From the NCBI RefSeq assembly GCF_914768045.1, contig NZ_CAJZCD010000002.1:310001-374000 (forward strand): DNA of 64,000 nucleotides, written 5' to 3'. The notes under the pieces are model-generated. The model made no database searches and was not told the origin of the DNA. It saw only the letters and a list, made by a program, of their open reading frames with translations. Of this stretch, positions 17,788-28,477 are shown piece after piece; positions within the stretch are counted from its first letter, which is position 1; each line of letters begins with the position of its first letter. The stretch comes from Snodgrassella communis (GTDB lineage: Bacteria > Pseudomonadota > Gammaproteobacteria > Burkholderiales > Neisseriaceae). Both the position numbers and the translations under genes were made by a program.

Positions 17788-19323
17788 TTATTGCTCGTCT
17801 CCGGTTTCCAGTTTCTGTACACCCTGCTTAAGCTTATAACGACTCTTCATCCATTCTAGATTTAGGGTAACCAGATTTTGTGCCAGATTTCGACTGATTA
17901 CTTGTTTGGCCTGTGGCAGAACATTAACCAAATCTTGTGGCGGCTTGATTGAATTAATTTTCACCAGAACCGGGTTTTGCTGGTCACTAAGCAGGATATA
18001 TGCAGATTTGCCGTTTGCCGGTTTAGCTTTAATCCAAGATTGGAAATCGTCCTTGGACATAACAGCTACTGCCTGCTGTGGAGTCAAATCAGTACTGGGA
18101 GACCATGACAAAGTGGGGCTGTTACCTTTATTTATAGCATCTATAGCCTGTTTGGCCGCTGCTATGGCAAGATTTTTGGTTTCCAATGCCACATAATCCT
18201 GTTTCACCTGAGCCTTGACTTCGGCAAAGGATGCCTGATGTTCTTTGCGCACATCAAGAGCGCGCACTACCCAGTAAGTTCCGTTACCCATATCTACTGG
18301 TTCGGAATTGTAGCGTTTAACCAGTACATCATTGCCAAACAAAACATCTTCCAAGGCTTTCGGCATACCGCTGGCACTAGCCATCTCACGTGTTACCCAT
18401 CCCTGATCAACTTTATGAATTTCCAAGCCAAGCTTGTCTTTAATGGGTTGCAGTGTTGTAGGATTATTAAAAGCCAGATCAGTGATACTTTCTTTCATTT
18501 TAGCCACCAGTGCTGTACCCTTGCGAGCCTGTATCTCCTGTGTTAATTGTGCTTTTACATCTTCCAGAGATGGTTTTGGCGCAGAAGCTGATGCCGGAAT
18601 TTTGTCATACGCTTCCTTTAACTCCTCCGCACTGACATTTTCCTTAGCACCCAATTCTGCTGCTGACAATTGTACAAACTCATATTTTACTGCTTGTGGC
18701 TGATAATATTGTTTTTTATTGGCTTCGTAATGAGCCTTAAGTTTGTTGTCATCTATTGCCACCTGATTGACAAAGTTTGCTGCTGGAAAGGTTACAGTTT
18801 GCAATTGGCGTGCAGACTGAAGCAGATTAACCATCTGCTTTGCTTGTACATCACTTACCAGATTACCAGCTTTCATCAGATTGAGCATTGTCTGCATGGC
18901 ATACTGCTTACGTATATCGTCGATTAAAGCTTCTTCAGACATGCCAGCCTGTTGCAGGAATGCGCGATATTTGGTTTCGACAAATTTTCCGTTTTCCTGA
19001 AAACTAGGTTCAGAAGCAATAATTTGCTTTATCTGTTCGAGTGATACATTGATGCTCATATCTTGAGCACCCTGCTGAATATAAGCCTGATCAACCAGTG
19101 TGTCATAAACCAGCTGTTTGCTCACTGGGTTACCAGAAGCATTCTGTAATCGCCGCTGGAAATCATTAACATCACTAACTTTGATTTTAATATCACCAAC
19201 TTTACTGATGTAATCAGTACCGGGTACAGCCAGCGAATAGCCACCTGCAAACACAAAACTAAGACAAATCACACCCAGAATGATCTGGGCTGGAGTTCTA
19301 TATTTTTCTACAATGTGGAACAT
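17788..19323 (-). CDS. ppiD: periplasmic chaperone PpiD
   Basis: A 511-residue membrane-anchored periplasmic folding factor of the SurA/PpiD class. One membrane segment near residues 12-34 is followed by the SurA_N-like domain (SKVGDIKIKVSDVNDFQRRL, SKQLVYDTLVDQAYIQ), a central degenerate parvulin region and a C-terminal domain. It is shorter than E. coli PpiD (623), as is usual in Neisseriaceae. It completes the conserved lon-hupB-ppiD order. The parvulin domain lacks obvious catalytic motifs, so chaperone rather than isomerase activity is likely. Confidence 0.92.
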   Translation of the reverse strand: MFHIVEKYRTPAQIILGVICLSFVFAGGYSLAVPGTDYISKVGDIKIKVSDVNDFQRRLQNASGNPVSKQLVYDTLVDQAYIQQGAQDMSINVSLEQIKQIIASEPSFQENGKFVETKYRAFLQQAGMSEEALIDDIRKQYAMQTMLNLMKAGNLVSDVQAKQMVNLLQSARQLQTVTFPAANFVNQVAIDDNKLKAHYEANKKQYYQPQAVKYEFVQLSAAELGAKENVSAEELKEAYDKIPASASAPKPSLEDVKAQLTQEIQARKGTALVAKMKESITDLAFNNPTTLQPIKDKLGLEIHKVDQGWVTREMASASGMPKALEDVLFGNDVLVKRYNSEPVDMGNGTYWVVRALDVRKEHQASFAEVKAQVKQDYVALETKNLAIAAAKQAIDAINKGNSPTLSWSPSTDLTPQQAVAVMSKDDFQSWIKAKPANGKSAYILLSDQQNPVLVKINSIKPPQDLVNVLPQAKQVISRNLAQNLVTLNLEWMKSRYKLKQGVQKLETGDEQ

Positions 19324-19428
19324 GGGATTCAGTTAACTTTTCTAAAGCAGATAATATTCTATTGTAACGTTTTTTGTTAAGCTAAACCAATGCCGTTTGA
19401 AGCGCTAATGCATAAATACGACAACAAC

Positions 19429-19452
19429 AGAAAAGGCGGGATATCCCGCCTT
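19429..19452 (-). terminator. terminator of hupB
   Basis: The 20-nt perfect palindrome AAGGCGGGATATCCCGCCTT (19433-19452) continues on the minus strand into TTTTCTG, 21 nt after the HU stop codon. Confidence 0.8.
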
Positions 19453-19473
19453 GCTGTATTACGCAATTTTAAA

Positions 19474-19743
19474 TCAAAGAGCATCTTTCAGTGCTTTACC
19501 AGCACGGAACTTAGGTGTTTTGGCTGCTTTGATTTCTAATGGTTCACCTGTTTTAGGATTGCGTCCAGCACGGGCAGCACGCTCACCTACATAAAATGTA
19601 CCGAAACCCACCAAAGTTACCGTATCGCCACCTTTCAGTGCATTGGTAACAGCGCTAATCATACCATCTAGAGCTTTAGCTGCAGAAGCTTTAGATAAAT
19701 CGGCTTCTTGAGCAATAGCTTCAATCAATTCAGACTTATTCAC
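19474..19743 (-). CDS. hupB: DNA-binding protein HU
   Basis: An 89-residue nucleoid protein. It starts [19 protein letters not shown] and contains the flexible-arm motif [20 protein letters not shown] and the C-terminal [13 protein letters not shown], all typical of HU. The start is a GTG at 19743 with AGGGA 7 nt upstream; the longer open frame upstream is not supported by homology. Order lon-hupB-ppiD is as in E. coli. It has its own terminator, and the lon terminator precedes it, so it is probably transcribed from its own promoter. Confidence 0.96.
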   Translation of the reverse strand: MNKSELIEAIAQEADLSKASAAKALDGMISAVTNALKGGDTVTLVGFGTFYVGERAARAGRNPKTGEPLEIKAAKTPKFRAGKALKDAL

Positions 19744-19890
19744 AATAAAGTCCCTTTCTGTTGTTATGTTCATATGATTTTCAGGTGCCACATGGGTGGT
19801 GAAACCTGAACAATACATTACGCTTACTTTATAACAAGCCCAAATTCTCTGTGTCAAGCGTCGATAGGCTTGCAGTGAGTTAAATCGAAC

Positions 19891-19930
19891 CAAAAATAAA
19901 GCCATTCACCAATTAGTGTTGGTGAATGGC
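19891..19930 (-). terminator. terminator of lon
   Basis: GCCATTCACC pairs with GGTGAATGGC across a 10-nt loop (19901-19930). On the minus strand the stem runs into TTTATTTTTG, 6 nt after the lon stop. Confidence 0.85.
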
Positions 19931-19936
19931 TGCATA

Positions 19937-22387
19937 TCAATGTTTTACGGTTTTTGTAGTTGACTTAGTCGCAGATTTAGCTAATACACCTTCTTCAGAA
20001 ACGCTTTGCCAAGGGCTGGGTGGATATGCCAGTCCCAGATTAAGCACTTCATCAATCCATTGTACCGGATGAATGGTAAGTTCTTCACAAATATTAGCAG
20101 GAATTTCTTCCAGATCTTTAACATTATCTTTTGGAATCAACACATGTTTGATCCCACCACGCAATGCCGCCAGCAGTTTTTCTTTCAATCCGCCAATCGG
20201 TAAAACCTCACCTCTCAGGGTAATTTCTCCAGTCATGGCTACATCTGCACGTACAGGAATACCGGTAAAAGCCGAAACCAGAGCCAGAGTAATTGCACTA
20301 CCTGCACTAGGTCCATCCTTAGGAGTAGCACCTTCGGGAACATGAACATGAATGTCGTTTTTCTCATAAAAATCAGGTTCAATACCCAAACTTTCAGCCC
20401 GAGAACGCACTACACTCCATGCAGCACTGACGGATTCTTGCATAACATCACCCAGCTTACCGGTACGCAGGATATTACCTTTACCACGGAATTTGCTGGC
20501 TTCAATTGTTAAAAGCTCACCGCCCACTTCAGTCCAAGCTAGACCGGTTACCTGTCCGACACGGTTCTCATTTTCTGCCACACCATAATCAAAGCGACGC
20601 ACACCAAGATATTCATGCAAATTTTCAGCATTGATAATGATTTCTTCCGGCTTGGCTTGAGCCTTTTTACCCTTACCACCTGCACCGACTTTCTCTTCTG
20701 CAACCGACTGCTTCATAACTACTTTGCGGCAAATCTTGGCAATCTCACGATCTAGTGAACGTACGCCGGCTTCGCGGGTGTAGTAACGAATAATATCGCG
20801 CACAGCAGATTCTTCAATGCAGATTTCACCATCACGTACGCCGTTCTGCTTGACTTGCTTCGCAACCAGATATTTCATGGCAATGTTGATTTTCTCGTCT
20901 TCGGTATAACCGGAAAGACGAATAATCTCCATACGATCGAGCAACGGCGTAGGAATATTTAGACTATTGGACGTAGCTATAAACATGACATCCGATAAAT
21001 CAAATTCTACTTCTGCATAGTGATCAGAAAACGAATGGTTCTGTTCAGGATCGAGCACTTCAAGTAAAGCGCTGGCCGGATCACCTCGAAAATCGTTACC
21101 TAATTTATCAATCTCATCCAGCAAAAACAGTGGGTTTTTTACACCAGCCTTAGTCATGTTTTGCAGAATTTTACCGGGCATAGAACCAATATAGGTACGG
21201 CGATGGCCTCGGATTTCACTTTCATCATGTACGCCACCCAGAGCCATGCGCACATATTTACGACCAGTGGCTTTAGCAATGGATTCACCCAATGAAGTCT
21301 TACCCACACCAGGTGGCCCAACCAGACACAAAATTGGCCCTTTTAGCTGATTCATGCGCTTTTGTACAGCAAGATATTCAAGAATGCGTTCTTTTACCTT
21401 TTCCAAGCCATAATGATCAGCATTCAAAATCAGATCTGCTTTGGCAATATCCTTGCTAACTTTAGATTTCTTTTTCCATGGTAATTCAAGCAAAGTATCA
21501 ATATAGTTACGCACAACAGTAGATTCCGCAGACATCGGGGGCATCATGCGTAATTTTTTGAACTCAGACAGACATTTTTCTTCTGCTTCCTTGCTCATAC
21601 CGGCCTGACGAATCTGTGCTTCAAGATTAGCCAGATCATCATCTTCTTCACCAAGCTCCTTCTGAATCGCTTTTACCTGCTCATTCAGATAGTATTCACG
21701 CTGAGATTTCTCCATCTGCCGTTTTACCCGGCCGCGAATACGTTTTTCTACCTGAAGAATATCCAGCTCAGATTCAAGCAGATGCAGTAAATGTTCCAGA
21801 CGAGCGGTAACATTTACCATAGCCAGAATCTGTTGGCGCTGATCCAGCTTAAGCTGCAAATGAGCAGCGATGGTGTCAGCCAGCCGGCTTAATTCATTAA
21901 TTCCGTGAATAGTGGTTACTACTTCTGTCGGAATTTTTTTGTTTAATTTTACCAGCTGCTCAAACTGAGACAGTAATGTGCGACGCAATGCCTCGTCATC
22001 ATGTGTGTCCTCATTGGTGTCTTCACATTTTTCGATATGAGCCTCAGCGTACGCACCACTTTCATCAATATACTGTACTTGAGCACGATACAGACCCTCT
22101 ACCAGCACTTTAACGGTACCATCAGGTAGTTTGAGTACTTGCAGAATATTGGCCACTGTACCCATAGCATACATATCTTCTGCATGCGGTTCATCAGTAT
22201 CAGCATTTTTCTGTGCCAGTAAGAATACCGGTTCGTCATGCTCCATTGCTGCATTCAGAGCCGCTATAGATTTTTCCCGCCCTACAAACAAGGGCAATAC
22301 CATATGCGGGTAAACGACAACGTCACGCAGGGGCAACATCGCCATTGTAGTTGGCTGTACCGAAGGAGAATCATAAACTTCAGCCAT
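19937..22387 (-). CDS. lon: ATP-dependent protease Lon
   Basis: An 816-residue cytoplasmic AAA+ protease that degrades misfolded and regulatory proteins. The N-terminal LON domain begins [18 protein letters not shown]. Walker A GPPGVGKT is at 357-364, Walker B FLLDEIDK follows, and the Ser-Lys dyad is S694 in DGPSAGSA and K737 in GGLKEKL. A TTG four codons upstream is open, but the ATG at 22387 has GAGG 7 nt before it. Length exceeds E. coli Lon (784), with a lysine- and glycine-rich insert near [16 protein letters not shown] between the ATPase and protease domains and an extended, Ser/Thr/Lys-rich C-terminus. Confidence 0.98.
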   Translation of the reverse strand: MAEVYDSPSVQPTTMAMLPLRDVVVYPHMVLPLFVGREKSIAALNAAMEHDEPVFLLAQKNADTDEPHAEDMYAMGTVANILQVLKLPDGTVKVLVEGLYRAQVQYIDESGAYAEAHIEKCEDTNEDTHDDEALRRTLLSQFEQLVKLNKKIPTEVVTTIHGINELSRLADTIAAHLQLKLDQRQQILAMVNVTARLEHLLHLLESELDILQVEKRIRGRVKRQMEKSQREYYLNEQVKAIQKELGEEDDDLANLEAQIRQAGMSKEAEEKCLSEFKKLRMMPPMSAESTVVRNYIDTLLELPWKKKSKVSKDIAKADLILNADHYGLEKVKERILEYLAVQKRMNQLKGPILCLVGPPGVGKTSLGESIAKATGRKYVRMALGGVHDESEIRGHRRTYIGSMPGKILQNMTKAGVKNPLFLLDEIDKLGNDFRGDPASALLEVLDPEQNHSFSDHYAEVEFDLSDVMFIATSNSLNIPTPLLDRMEIIRLSGYTEDEKINIAMKYLVAKQVKQNGVRDGEICIEESAVRDIIRYYTREAGVRSLDREIAKICRKVVMKQSVAEEKVGAGGKGKKAQAKPEEIIINAENLHEYLGVRRFDYGVAENENRVGQVTGLAWTEVGGELLTIEASKFRGKGNILRTGKLGDVMQESVSAAWSVVRSRAESLGIEPDFYEKNDIHVHVPEGATPKDGPSAGSAITLALVSAFTGIPVRADVAMTGEITLRGEVLPIGGLKEKLLAALRGGIKHVLIPKDNVKDLEEIPANICEELTIHPVQWIDEVLNLGLAYPPSPWQSVSEEGVLAKSATKSTTKTVKH

Positions 22388-22541
22388 GTAATGCCTCAAT
22401 CTTTCCTGAAAATATGCAATAAAATTGAATGTAGAAATGGTGCTGAACCAACATTTTTCAAGTACTTTTGTGGTTTAGCGCCCATTGCTGCATGACAATG
22501 TTTAAAATACTAATTTATGATTGATATCAACTTATAGAGAT

Positions 22542-22584
22542 AAGCCGGACAATTCAAATTATTTGATCTCAGTCTGCCCGGCTT
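22542..22584 (-). terminator. weak hairpin after ettA
   Basis: AAGCCGG and CCGGCTT enclose 29 nt that contain a nested TCAAAT/ATTTGA hairpin, 8 nt past the ettA stop on the minus strand. No T-run follows, so this is a tentative terminator. Confidence 0.4.
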
Positions 22585-22591
22585 TAGCTGA

Positions 22592-24259
22592 TCAGCGGGT
22601 TACTGGTTTATAGCGAATACGTTTAGGCTTTGCTCCTTCCTCCCCTAAGCGGCGCTTTTTATCTGCTTCGTATTCCTGATAATTACCATCAAAAAATATC
22701 CATTTTGATTCACCTTCGGCAGCCAGAATATGCGTAGCTATTCGATCAAGGAACCACCTATCGTGTGATACAACCAGAACACTACCTGCAAATTCCAGTA
22801 ATGCATCTTCCAGTGCGCGTAAAGTTTCCACGTCCAGATCATTGGAAGGTTCATCCAGTAATAAAACATTGCCACCAGAAATCAGCGTTTTAGCCAAATG
22901 TAACCGTCCACGTTCGCCACCGGATAGTTTACCGACAATTTTGCTCTGGTCACTGCCTTTGAAATTGAATCTTCCCAGATAGGCGCGTGCCGGTATTTCA
23001 AACTGTCCTACCTGTAAAATATCACGCCCCTCAGCAATCTCATCAAACACATTTTTATCTTCATGCAACCCGTGACGGCTTTGATCTACTACTGACAATT
23101 TAACAGTCTGCCCAATTTTCACCTGCCCCTGATCTGGCTGTTCCTGCCCAGTAATCAACTTAAATAATGTCGACTTACCTGCACCATTAGGACCAATAAT
23201 ACCGACGATGGCTCCCGGCGGAATTTTGAAACTTAAATCATCAATCAGTAATTTGTCACCAAAACTCTTGCTAACATGCTCAAATTCGATTACCTCATTA
23301 CCCAGACGCTCAGCCACTGGTATGAAAATTTCCTGTGTTTCGTTACGCTTCTGATACTCATAATTACTCATTTCCTCAAAACGAGCTAAGCGAGCTTTTG
23401 ATTTGGCCTGACGTCCGCGCGCGCTCTGGCGTACCCACTCGAGTTCTTGTTTCATAGCTTTAATACGCGCAGCTTCAGCTTTTGCCTCATGTGCCAGTCT
23501 TGCTTCTTTTTGCTCTAGCCAAGAACTATAATTACCTTTCCACGGAATACCATGACCTCGGTCTAATTCCAGAATCCATTCAGCGGCATTATCCAGAAAG
23601 TAGCGGTCATGTGTTACAGCAACCACAGTACCGGGAAAACGAACTAGAAATTGCTCCAGCCATTCTACAGATTCGGCATCCAGATGATTAGTAGGCTCAT
23701 CCAGCAACAGCATATCTGGTTTGCTTAATAACAATTTGCACAAAGCTACACGGCGTTTTTCACCACCAGACAAATTACCAATTCGCGCATCCCATTCAGG
23801 TAGACGTAAAGCATCAGCGGCAATTTCTAATTGATGTTTTATATTATCTCCGGCGCCAGCGGTGATAATGGCTTCCAGACGTGCCTGTTCTTCGGCCAAT
23901 GCATCAAAATCAGCGTCTGGTTCGGCATAGGCCGCATAAATCTCTTCTAGCTTCTGCTGGGCACCGGCTACATCGCCCAGTCCAGATTCCACTTCCTCCC
24001 GTACAGTTTTATCAGCATCTAATTGCGGTTCCTGTGGTAAGTAACCGATTTTGATGCCACTCATAGCAATAGCTTCTCCTTCAAATTCGGTATCCACTCC
24101 GGCCATAATTTTCAGCACAGTCGATTTACCAGCACCATTAAGTCCCAGCAAACCAATTTTTGCACCCGGGAAAAAGGATAGCGAAATATCTTTAATAATT
24201 TGTTTTTGTGGCGGCACGGTTTTACTTACGCGCAGCATTGAGTACACATATTGGCTCAT
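22592..24259 (-). CDS. ettA: ABC-F translation factor EttA
   Basis: A 555-residue ABC-F ATPase that binds the ribosomal E site and gates early elongation according to energy state. Two nucleotide-binding domains are visible: GLNGAGKST at 39-47 with LSGGEKRRVALCKLLL, and GPNGAGKST with LSGGERGRLHLAKTL; the inter-domain linker is basic and helical (KAMKQELEWVRQSARGRQAK). No membrane segments, as expected. Length equals E. coli EttA (555). It is transcribed away from the divergent dedA gene. Confidence 0.96.
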   Translation of the reverse strand: MSQYVYSMLRVSKTVPPQKQIIKDISLSFFPGAKIGLLGLNGAGKSTVLKIMAGVDTEFEGEAIAMSGIKIGYLPQEPQLDADKTVREEVESGLGDVAGAQQKLEEIYAAYAEPDADFDALAEEQARLEAIITAGAGDNIKHQLEIAADALRLPEWDARIGNLSGGEKRRVALCKLLLSKPDMLLLDEPTNHLDAESVEWLEQFLVRFPGTVVAVTHDRYFLDNAAEWILELDRGHGIPWKGNYSSWLEQKEARLAHEAKAEAARIKAMKQELEWVRQSARGRQAKSKARLARFEEMSNYEYQKRNETQEIFIPVAERLGNEVIEFEHVSKSFGDKLLIDDLSFKIPPGAIVGIIGPNGAGKSTLFKLITGQEQPDQGQVKIGQTVKLSVVDQSRHGLHEDKNVFDEIAEGRDILQVGQFEIPARAYLGRFNFKGSDQSKIVGKLSGGERGRLHLAKTLISGGNVLLLDEPSNDLDVETLRALEDALLEFAGSVLVVSHDRWFLDRIATHILAAEGESKWIFFDGNYQEYEADKKRRLGEEGAKPKRIRYKPVTR

Positions 24260-24400
24260 AGTATGTTCATCAGTATTAGATTAGTCTTTATCAGCCTGAA
24301 TGATAGACCGAAAGTTATAAATTTGATTTTAACATGCATATAACTGCTGTCACGGTATGCTTTGCGTTAAAATGCTTCCTTTTATCTTTTTTCATGCTTT

Positions 24401-25051
24401 ATGAATATCATCTCTACCCTGATAGATTTTATTTTACATATTGATCAGCACCTGCAATTCATTGTCAGTCAATATGGTATATGGATTTATGTTATCCTCT
24501 TTGTTTTAATTTTTTGCGAAACTGGATTAGTAATCACACCTTTTCTCCCGGGTGATTCCTTACTGTTCGCAGCGGGCGGAATAGCAGCAGTCGGAGAGAT
24601 GAATATCCATTTAATGGTCGTGCTGTTGCTAACTGCGGCTATTATTGGAGATGCGGTAAATTTCTCAATTGGCAAGAAATTTGGAGGATATCTGTTTGCT
24701 AATCCTCAATCTCGAATATTTAAGCAGATTTATTTACACAAAACGCAGGAATTTTATGCAAGACATGGCGGAAAAACCATAGTTATTGCACGCTTCGTAC
24801 CGATCATACGAACATTTGCGCCCTTTGTGGCCGGTATGAGCCATATGCATTATGGTCATTTTCTCCGTTACAATTGTATTGGTGCTATTCTCTGGGTATT
24901 GCTGTTTTCCTATGCCGGCTATTTTTTTGGTAATCTGCCATTTATCAAGCAGAACCTATCTTTAGCATTGATTATTATTATTGTCATTTCTGTTTTACCA
25001 GCCATAATTGAAATTATGCGGCACAAGCTAACAGCACATAAACGAAATTAA
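24401..25051 (+). CDS. DedA family membrane protein
   Basis: A 216-residue inner-membrane protein of the DedA/VTT family, implicated in undecaprenyl-phosphate or phospholipid recycling and in membrane-potential homeostasis. Hydrophobic segments occur at about 25-50, 55-80, 140-160 and 180-205. Family motifs are [51 protein letters not shown] (read in two parts) and the Arg-rich re-entrant loop around ARFVPIIR. It lies 41 nt upstream of mutL in the same direction and may share its promoter. Confidence 0.93.
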   Translation: MNIISTLIDFILHIDQHLQFIVSQYGIWIYVILFVLIFCETGLVITPFLPGDSLLFAAGGIAAVGEMNIHLMVVLLLTAAIIGDAVNFSIGKKFGGYLFANPQSRIFKQIYLHKTQEFYARHGGKTIVIARFVPIIRTFAPFVAGMSHMHYGHFLRYNCIGAILWVLLFSYAGYFFGNLPFIKQNLSLALIIIIVISVLPAIIEIMRHKLTAHKRN

Positions 25052-25092
25052 GTATTCTATACTGCTGTACATTCATATATTATAGGCAAAAT

Positions 25093-27024
25093 ATGAGCCA
25101 GATACATCTGTTACCCGATCACTTAATTAACCAGATAGCAGCCGGTGAAGTGATAGAACGCCCTGCTAATGCGCTTAAAGAAATTATTGAAAATAGTCTG
25201 GATGCCGGTGCCAGTTATATCGATATCCAGTTAGAAGCTGGTGGTATCAAACGTCTAACTGTAACTGATAACGGACAAGGCATAAATGAGACCGACGTCC
25301 CCCTTGCTCTGCAACGCCATGCCACCAGTAAAATTAGCACACTGGATGATCTAGAAAAAGTGGTAAGCATGGGATTTCGCGGTGAAGGATTGGCCAGTAT
25401 TGCCTCAGTCAGCCGCCTAACATTAACCAGCCGTACTGCCACTGCTGCCCATGCTACCCAAATTTTTGCAGAAGATGGCAAACTTAGTCCCGTCAAACCA
25501 GCAGCACACGCACCAGGTACCACGGTAGATGTTGTTGAGCTTTTTTTTAATACACCGGCCAGACGGCAGTTTCTGAAATCGCCAAGCACAGAATTTGCTC
25601 ATTGTCGTACCATGGTAGAGCGTCTGGCACTGGCTTATCCTGATGTAGCTTTTGAATTACAGCACAATAGCAAGAATATATTCACCCTGCCTGCACAATC
25701 CCTTTCGGAGCGGTGCACCGCAATTATGGGGGTAGATTTTACCGCGGCCAGCCTAAATGTAGATGAAACAATAAACGGGATGCGATTAAACGGTCTAATT
25801 GGCAAACCTACTTTTGCACAAGGAAAAACCAGCCAGCAATACATTTTTGTCAATCAGCGCTTTGTACGTGACAAAATTATTTTACACGCTGTAAAACAGG
25901 CCTATAACGATGTTTTGCATCAAGCATTAACACCAGCATTTGCGCTTTTTCTTACCCTATCACCAACTGATGTGGACGCAAATGTTCATCCCACCAAAAC
26001 CGAAGTGCGCTTCCGGCAAAGTCAGGCTGTACATCAGCTGGTTTTTCATGCTTTAAATAAATGTCTGGCTGCCACCAATGCCACTCAAACTGAATCCATT
26101 TCCCAGCCAGCCGTTGTTTTGGCGGATATCATGCACAAACAGCCTGCCAGTGTACAGCAACTGTTCCCCGCGCAAGAAAACGCAGCTGGTTCAAAACAAT
26201 CACCAGCGCCCTATCACCGTAGCCATACCCCCATACAGCGCAACTTGAGTTTAAAAGAATCTCAAGCTGCCATGAATACTTATGCCGAACTATATAGATC
26301 AGAAACAGTTTCTATGGCAGATAACGTTGCTACTGCCGATGCAGAAGTAATTGATAGTGAACTTAATGATTTGGAGCAAGCGCGGGGGATTACTGCTACG
26401 CAAACTCCAGTACAACTACCTGTAAATGAAACAAATGTCCCCCCGTTAGGTTATGCCATTGCCCAGCTACTGGATATTTATATTCTGGCACAGGCTGAAG
26501 AAGCTTTGATTCTGGTAGACATGCATGCTACTGCCGAACGTGTCAATTATGAAAAGATGAAACAACAACGCGATGCTAATGGTAAAGTAAGCAGCCAAAC
26601 ATTATTGATTCCTGTCCGCTTTACTGCCAGTCATGAAGAAATTGCTTCTGCAAGCGAATATGCTACCACTTTGCAAAATTATGGTCTGAATATCAGCATT
26701 GAGAATGATCAGCAACTGGTGGTTCATACAGTACCAGCAATGCTGGTCAAAAGTGATATTCAGCAACTGGTACAGCAAGTACTAGCCGATTTAATGACTA
26801 TTGGCAGCAGTGATGTAATCAGAGAAAGTGAAAATCGTATTCTGTCCACTTTAGCCTGTCATGGTTCTGTACGTGCCGGACGTAAATTAACATTGCCGGA
26901 AATGAATGCTTTACTGCGAGATATGGAACAGACTGAACGCGCAAATCAATGTAATCATGGCCGACCTACGTGGGTAAAATTGCGTTTACAGGATTTGGAT
27001 GCACTCTTTTTACGCGGACAATAA
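25093..27024 (+). CDS. mutL: DNA mismatch repair protein MutL
   Basis: A 643-residue mismatch-repair coordinator. The N-terminal GHKL ATPase shows EIIENSLDAGA, DNGQGI and GFRGEGLASIASV. The C-terminal domain carries a metal-binding endonuclease motif DMHATAERVNYE (D476, H478, E482, E487), followed by ACHGSVRAGR and NHGRPTW, so this MutL probably nicks DNA itself, as expected where MutH is absent. The usual glutamine of DQHA is methionine here. The middle linker (340-455) is poorly conserved. It ends next to a bidirectional terminator. Confidence 0.97.
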   Translation: MSQIHLLPDHLINQIAAGEVIERPANALKEIIENSLDAGASYIDIQLEAGGIKRLTVTDNGQGINETDVPLALQRHATSKISTLDDLEKVVSMGFRGEGLASIASVSRLTLTSRTATAAHATQIFAEDGKLSPVKPAAHAPGTTVDVVELFFNTPARRQFLKSPSTEFAHCRTMVERLALAYPDVAFELQHNSKNIFTLPAQSLSERCTAIMGVDFTAASLNVDETINGMRLNGLIGKPTFAQGKTSQQYIFVNQRFVRDKIILHAVKQAYNDVLHQALTPAFALFLTLSPTDVDANVHPTKTEVRFRQSQAVHQLVFHALNKCLAATNATQTESISQPAVVLADIMHKQPASVQQLFPAQENAAGSKQSPAPYHRSHTPIQRNLSLKESQAAMNTYAELYRSETVSMADNVATADAEVIDSELNDLEQARGITATQTPVQLPVNETNVPPLGYAIAQLLDIYILAQAEEALILVDMHATAERVNYEKMKQQRDANGKVSSQTLLIPVRFTASHEEIASASEYATTLQNYGLNISIENDQQLVVHTVPAMLVKSDIQQLVQQVLADLMTIGSSDVIRESENRILSTLACHGSVRAGRKLTLPEMNALLRDMEQTERANQCNHGRPTWVKLRLQDLDALFLRGQ

Positions 27025-27117
27025 TGCAGCTTTTTTAATCTGCATTTTACACTTACTATATATTGCTAATCATTTGTACTGCTATAAGATTGTTTGCTTA
27101 AGCTTAGAAAACAAGAT

Positions 27118-27156
27118 AAAAAAAGCCGGACTGTATGTCAATCCGGCCAGTTTTAG
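27118..27156. terminator. bidirectional terminator mutL / nitroreductase
   Basis: GCCGGA (27125-27130) and TCCGGC (27142-27147) form a stem with an 11-nt loop. It is flanked by an A-run on the left, giving a T-run for the minus-strand gene, and by CAGTTTT on the right. Plus-strand GC skew changes sign at this spot. Confidence 0.8.
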
Positions 27157-27182
27157 TCTATATAGTTACGTTACAGACAGGG

Positions 27183-27782
27183 TTAATTAAATACTTTAAA
27201 GCGTTCGGTATCATCAATAAAGGTTTTTTCAGGAAATGGGGCTTCATTGGAACCGAAAGGCATCATTGCTCGTAGTTTCCAGCTATCCGGTATCTGCCAT
27301 TCTTTAGCGGCAGCGGCATCTGGCAGCGGGTTATAGTGTTGTAAGCTGGCGCCGATATTGGCATTGGCTAGTGCCGACCAGACAGCAAACTGTGCAATGC
27401 CACTACCTTGCTCTGACCAAATGGGGAACTGCTCAGCATAACTGGGATATTGCTGTTGCAGGCTAGCAATGGTTTGCTGATCTTCATAAAATAATACTGT
27501 TCCAATGCCGGCAGCGAAGCTATTGATCTTGGTCTCGGTGGGCGCAAATTTGTCGGCTGGAACAATGGCACGCAATTCATTCATGACAATCTGCCAGAAT
27601 TTTTCACTTTGCTGAGCAAACAGGATTACCACTCGTGAGCTTTGCGAATTGAAGGCAGATGGTGACAGTTTTACGGCCTCTTCTATCAAGGCAGTAATTT
27701 GCTCGTGTGTCTGAGAAACATTTTTACCCAATGTATATTGGGTACGACGTTTTTCGATGGCTTCTATCAATGTATTTTTCAT
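27183..27782 (-). CDS. nitroreductase-family oxidoreductase
   Basis: A 199-residue FMN-dependent oxidoreductase of the Frm2/Hbn1-like nitroreductase group. The N-terminal pattern AIEKRRTQYTLGKNV and the SPSAFNSQSSRVVILF segment (about 41-56) are characteristic of the FMN-binding core, and GIAQFAVWSALANANIGASL (about 127-146) forms the dimer-interface helix. Members reduce nitro compounds and quinones and respond to fatty-acid or redox stress, but the physiological substrate is unknown. The ATG is preceded by AAGGA. The strand that carries this gene is C-rich, unlike minus-strand genes further left. Confidence 0.88.
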   Translation of the reverse strand: MKNTLIEAIEKRRTQYTLGKNVSQTHEQITALIEEAVKLSPSAFNSQSSRVVILFAQQSEKFWQIVMNELRAIVPADKFAPTETKINSFAAGIGTVLFYEDQQTIASLQQQYPSYAEQFPIWSEQGSGIAQFAVWSALANANIGASLQHYNPLPDAAAAKEWQIPDSWKLRAMMPFGSNEAPFPEKTFIDDTERFKVFN

Positions 27783-28477
27783 TTTATTTCCTTTATCCTT
27801 TTGTAATTAAATTATAAATGTGATTCATGTGTACATTGCTATACTAACGGAAAAATGTCAATCTACCCAGCTTTATCTGACTGTACAATAGATATACTTT
27901 TACGATGTTTAATTAATTTTGTTGTTATAAAACAATATTTAATGAGCAGAAATAACTGAAATTCGTTATGTTGGGGGTGCTTTTGACTGGTGGTTACGCA
28001 GCATTTCCTCGCAGGAATTGATTTCTTTCAAGTTGTTTATTGGTGCTAAATTAGTTTAGGAATCTGGTTGTTTTTAATCTATTTTTTTAAATAATTACGG
28101 TTGTTTGATTAGGTTAATTATTGCAGCAGGCACATGTACTAGGGCTGTTTTGTGGTTTCTTGCTAAAGTTGGTTTTTTAAATTCAATTTTGCAAAATCTA
28201 TTTAGTGGCTTTTAATTTGCTTTAAATGTTATTGGGAGTTTATATTGCGCTGCACTTTGCTCTGGGTTTGTTTTATATGAAGTTAAGTTATCTATGTCAT
28301 ATTGATGACAAGGTTCTTTGCTTAGTGTGGAGTCTTGCAATTTGACTTTCGATTATGTTGTATGATTAATAATGCATTACGTTATCTATTATGTTAATGG
28401 GTTGGTTAATATATATTTTATCTGTTAAGAAATATAAGGGTTATAATGGTTAATTTGTTGTTATAGCTTAATCAATT
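27783..28477. other. long G/T-rich intergenic region
   Basis: Nearly 700 nt between the nitroreductase gene and the ThrE-like gene, divergently flanked. All frames are closed quickly. Hand count over 27961-28320 gives 79 G and 39 C on the plus strand, with T far above A. I looked for a 4.5S RNA-like loop near 27990-28020 and found no match to the conserved apical motif. No hairpin with a T-run is obvious. Confidence 0.5.

Noticed and set aside
27961-28020. Possible 4.5S signal recognition particle RNA in the long G/T-rich gap
   Set aside because: The G-run and the CCTCGC segment only superficially resemble it; the conserved GGAAGGNAGC apical motif is absent on both strands.
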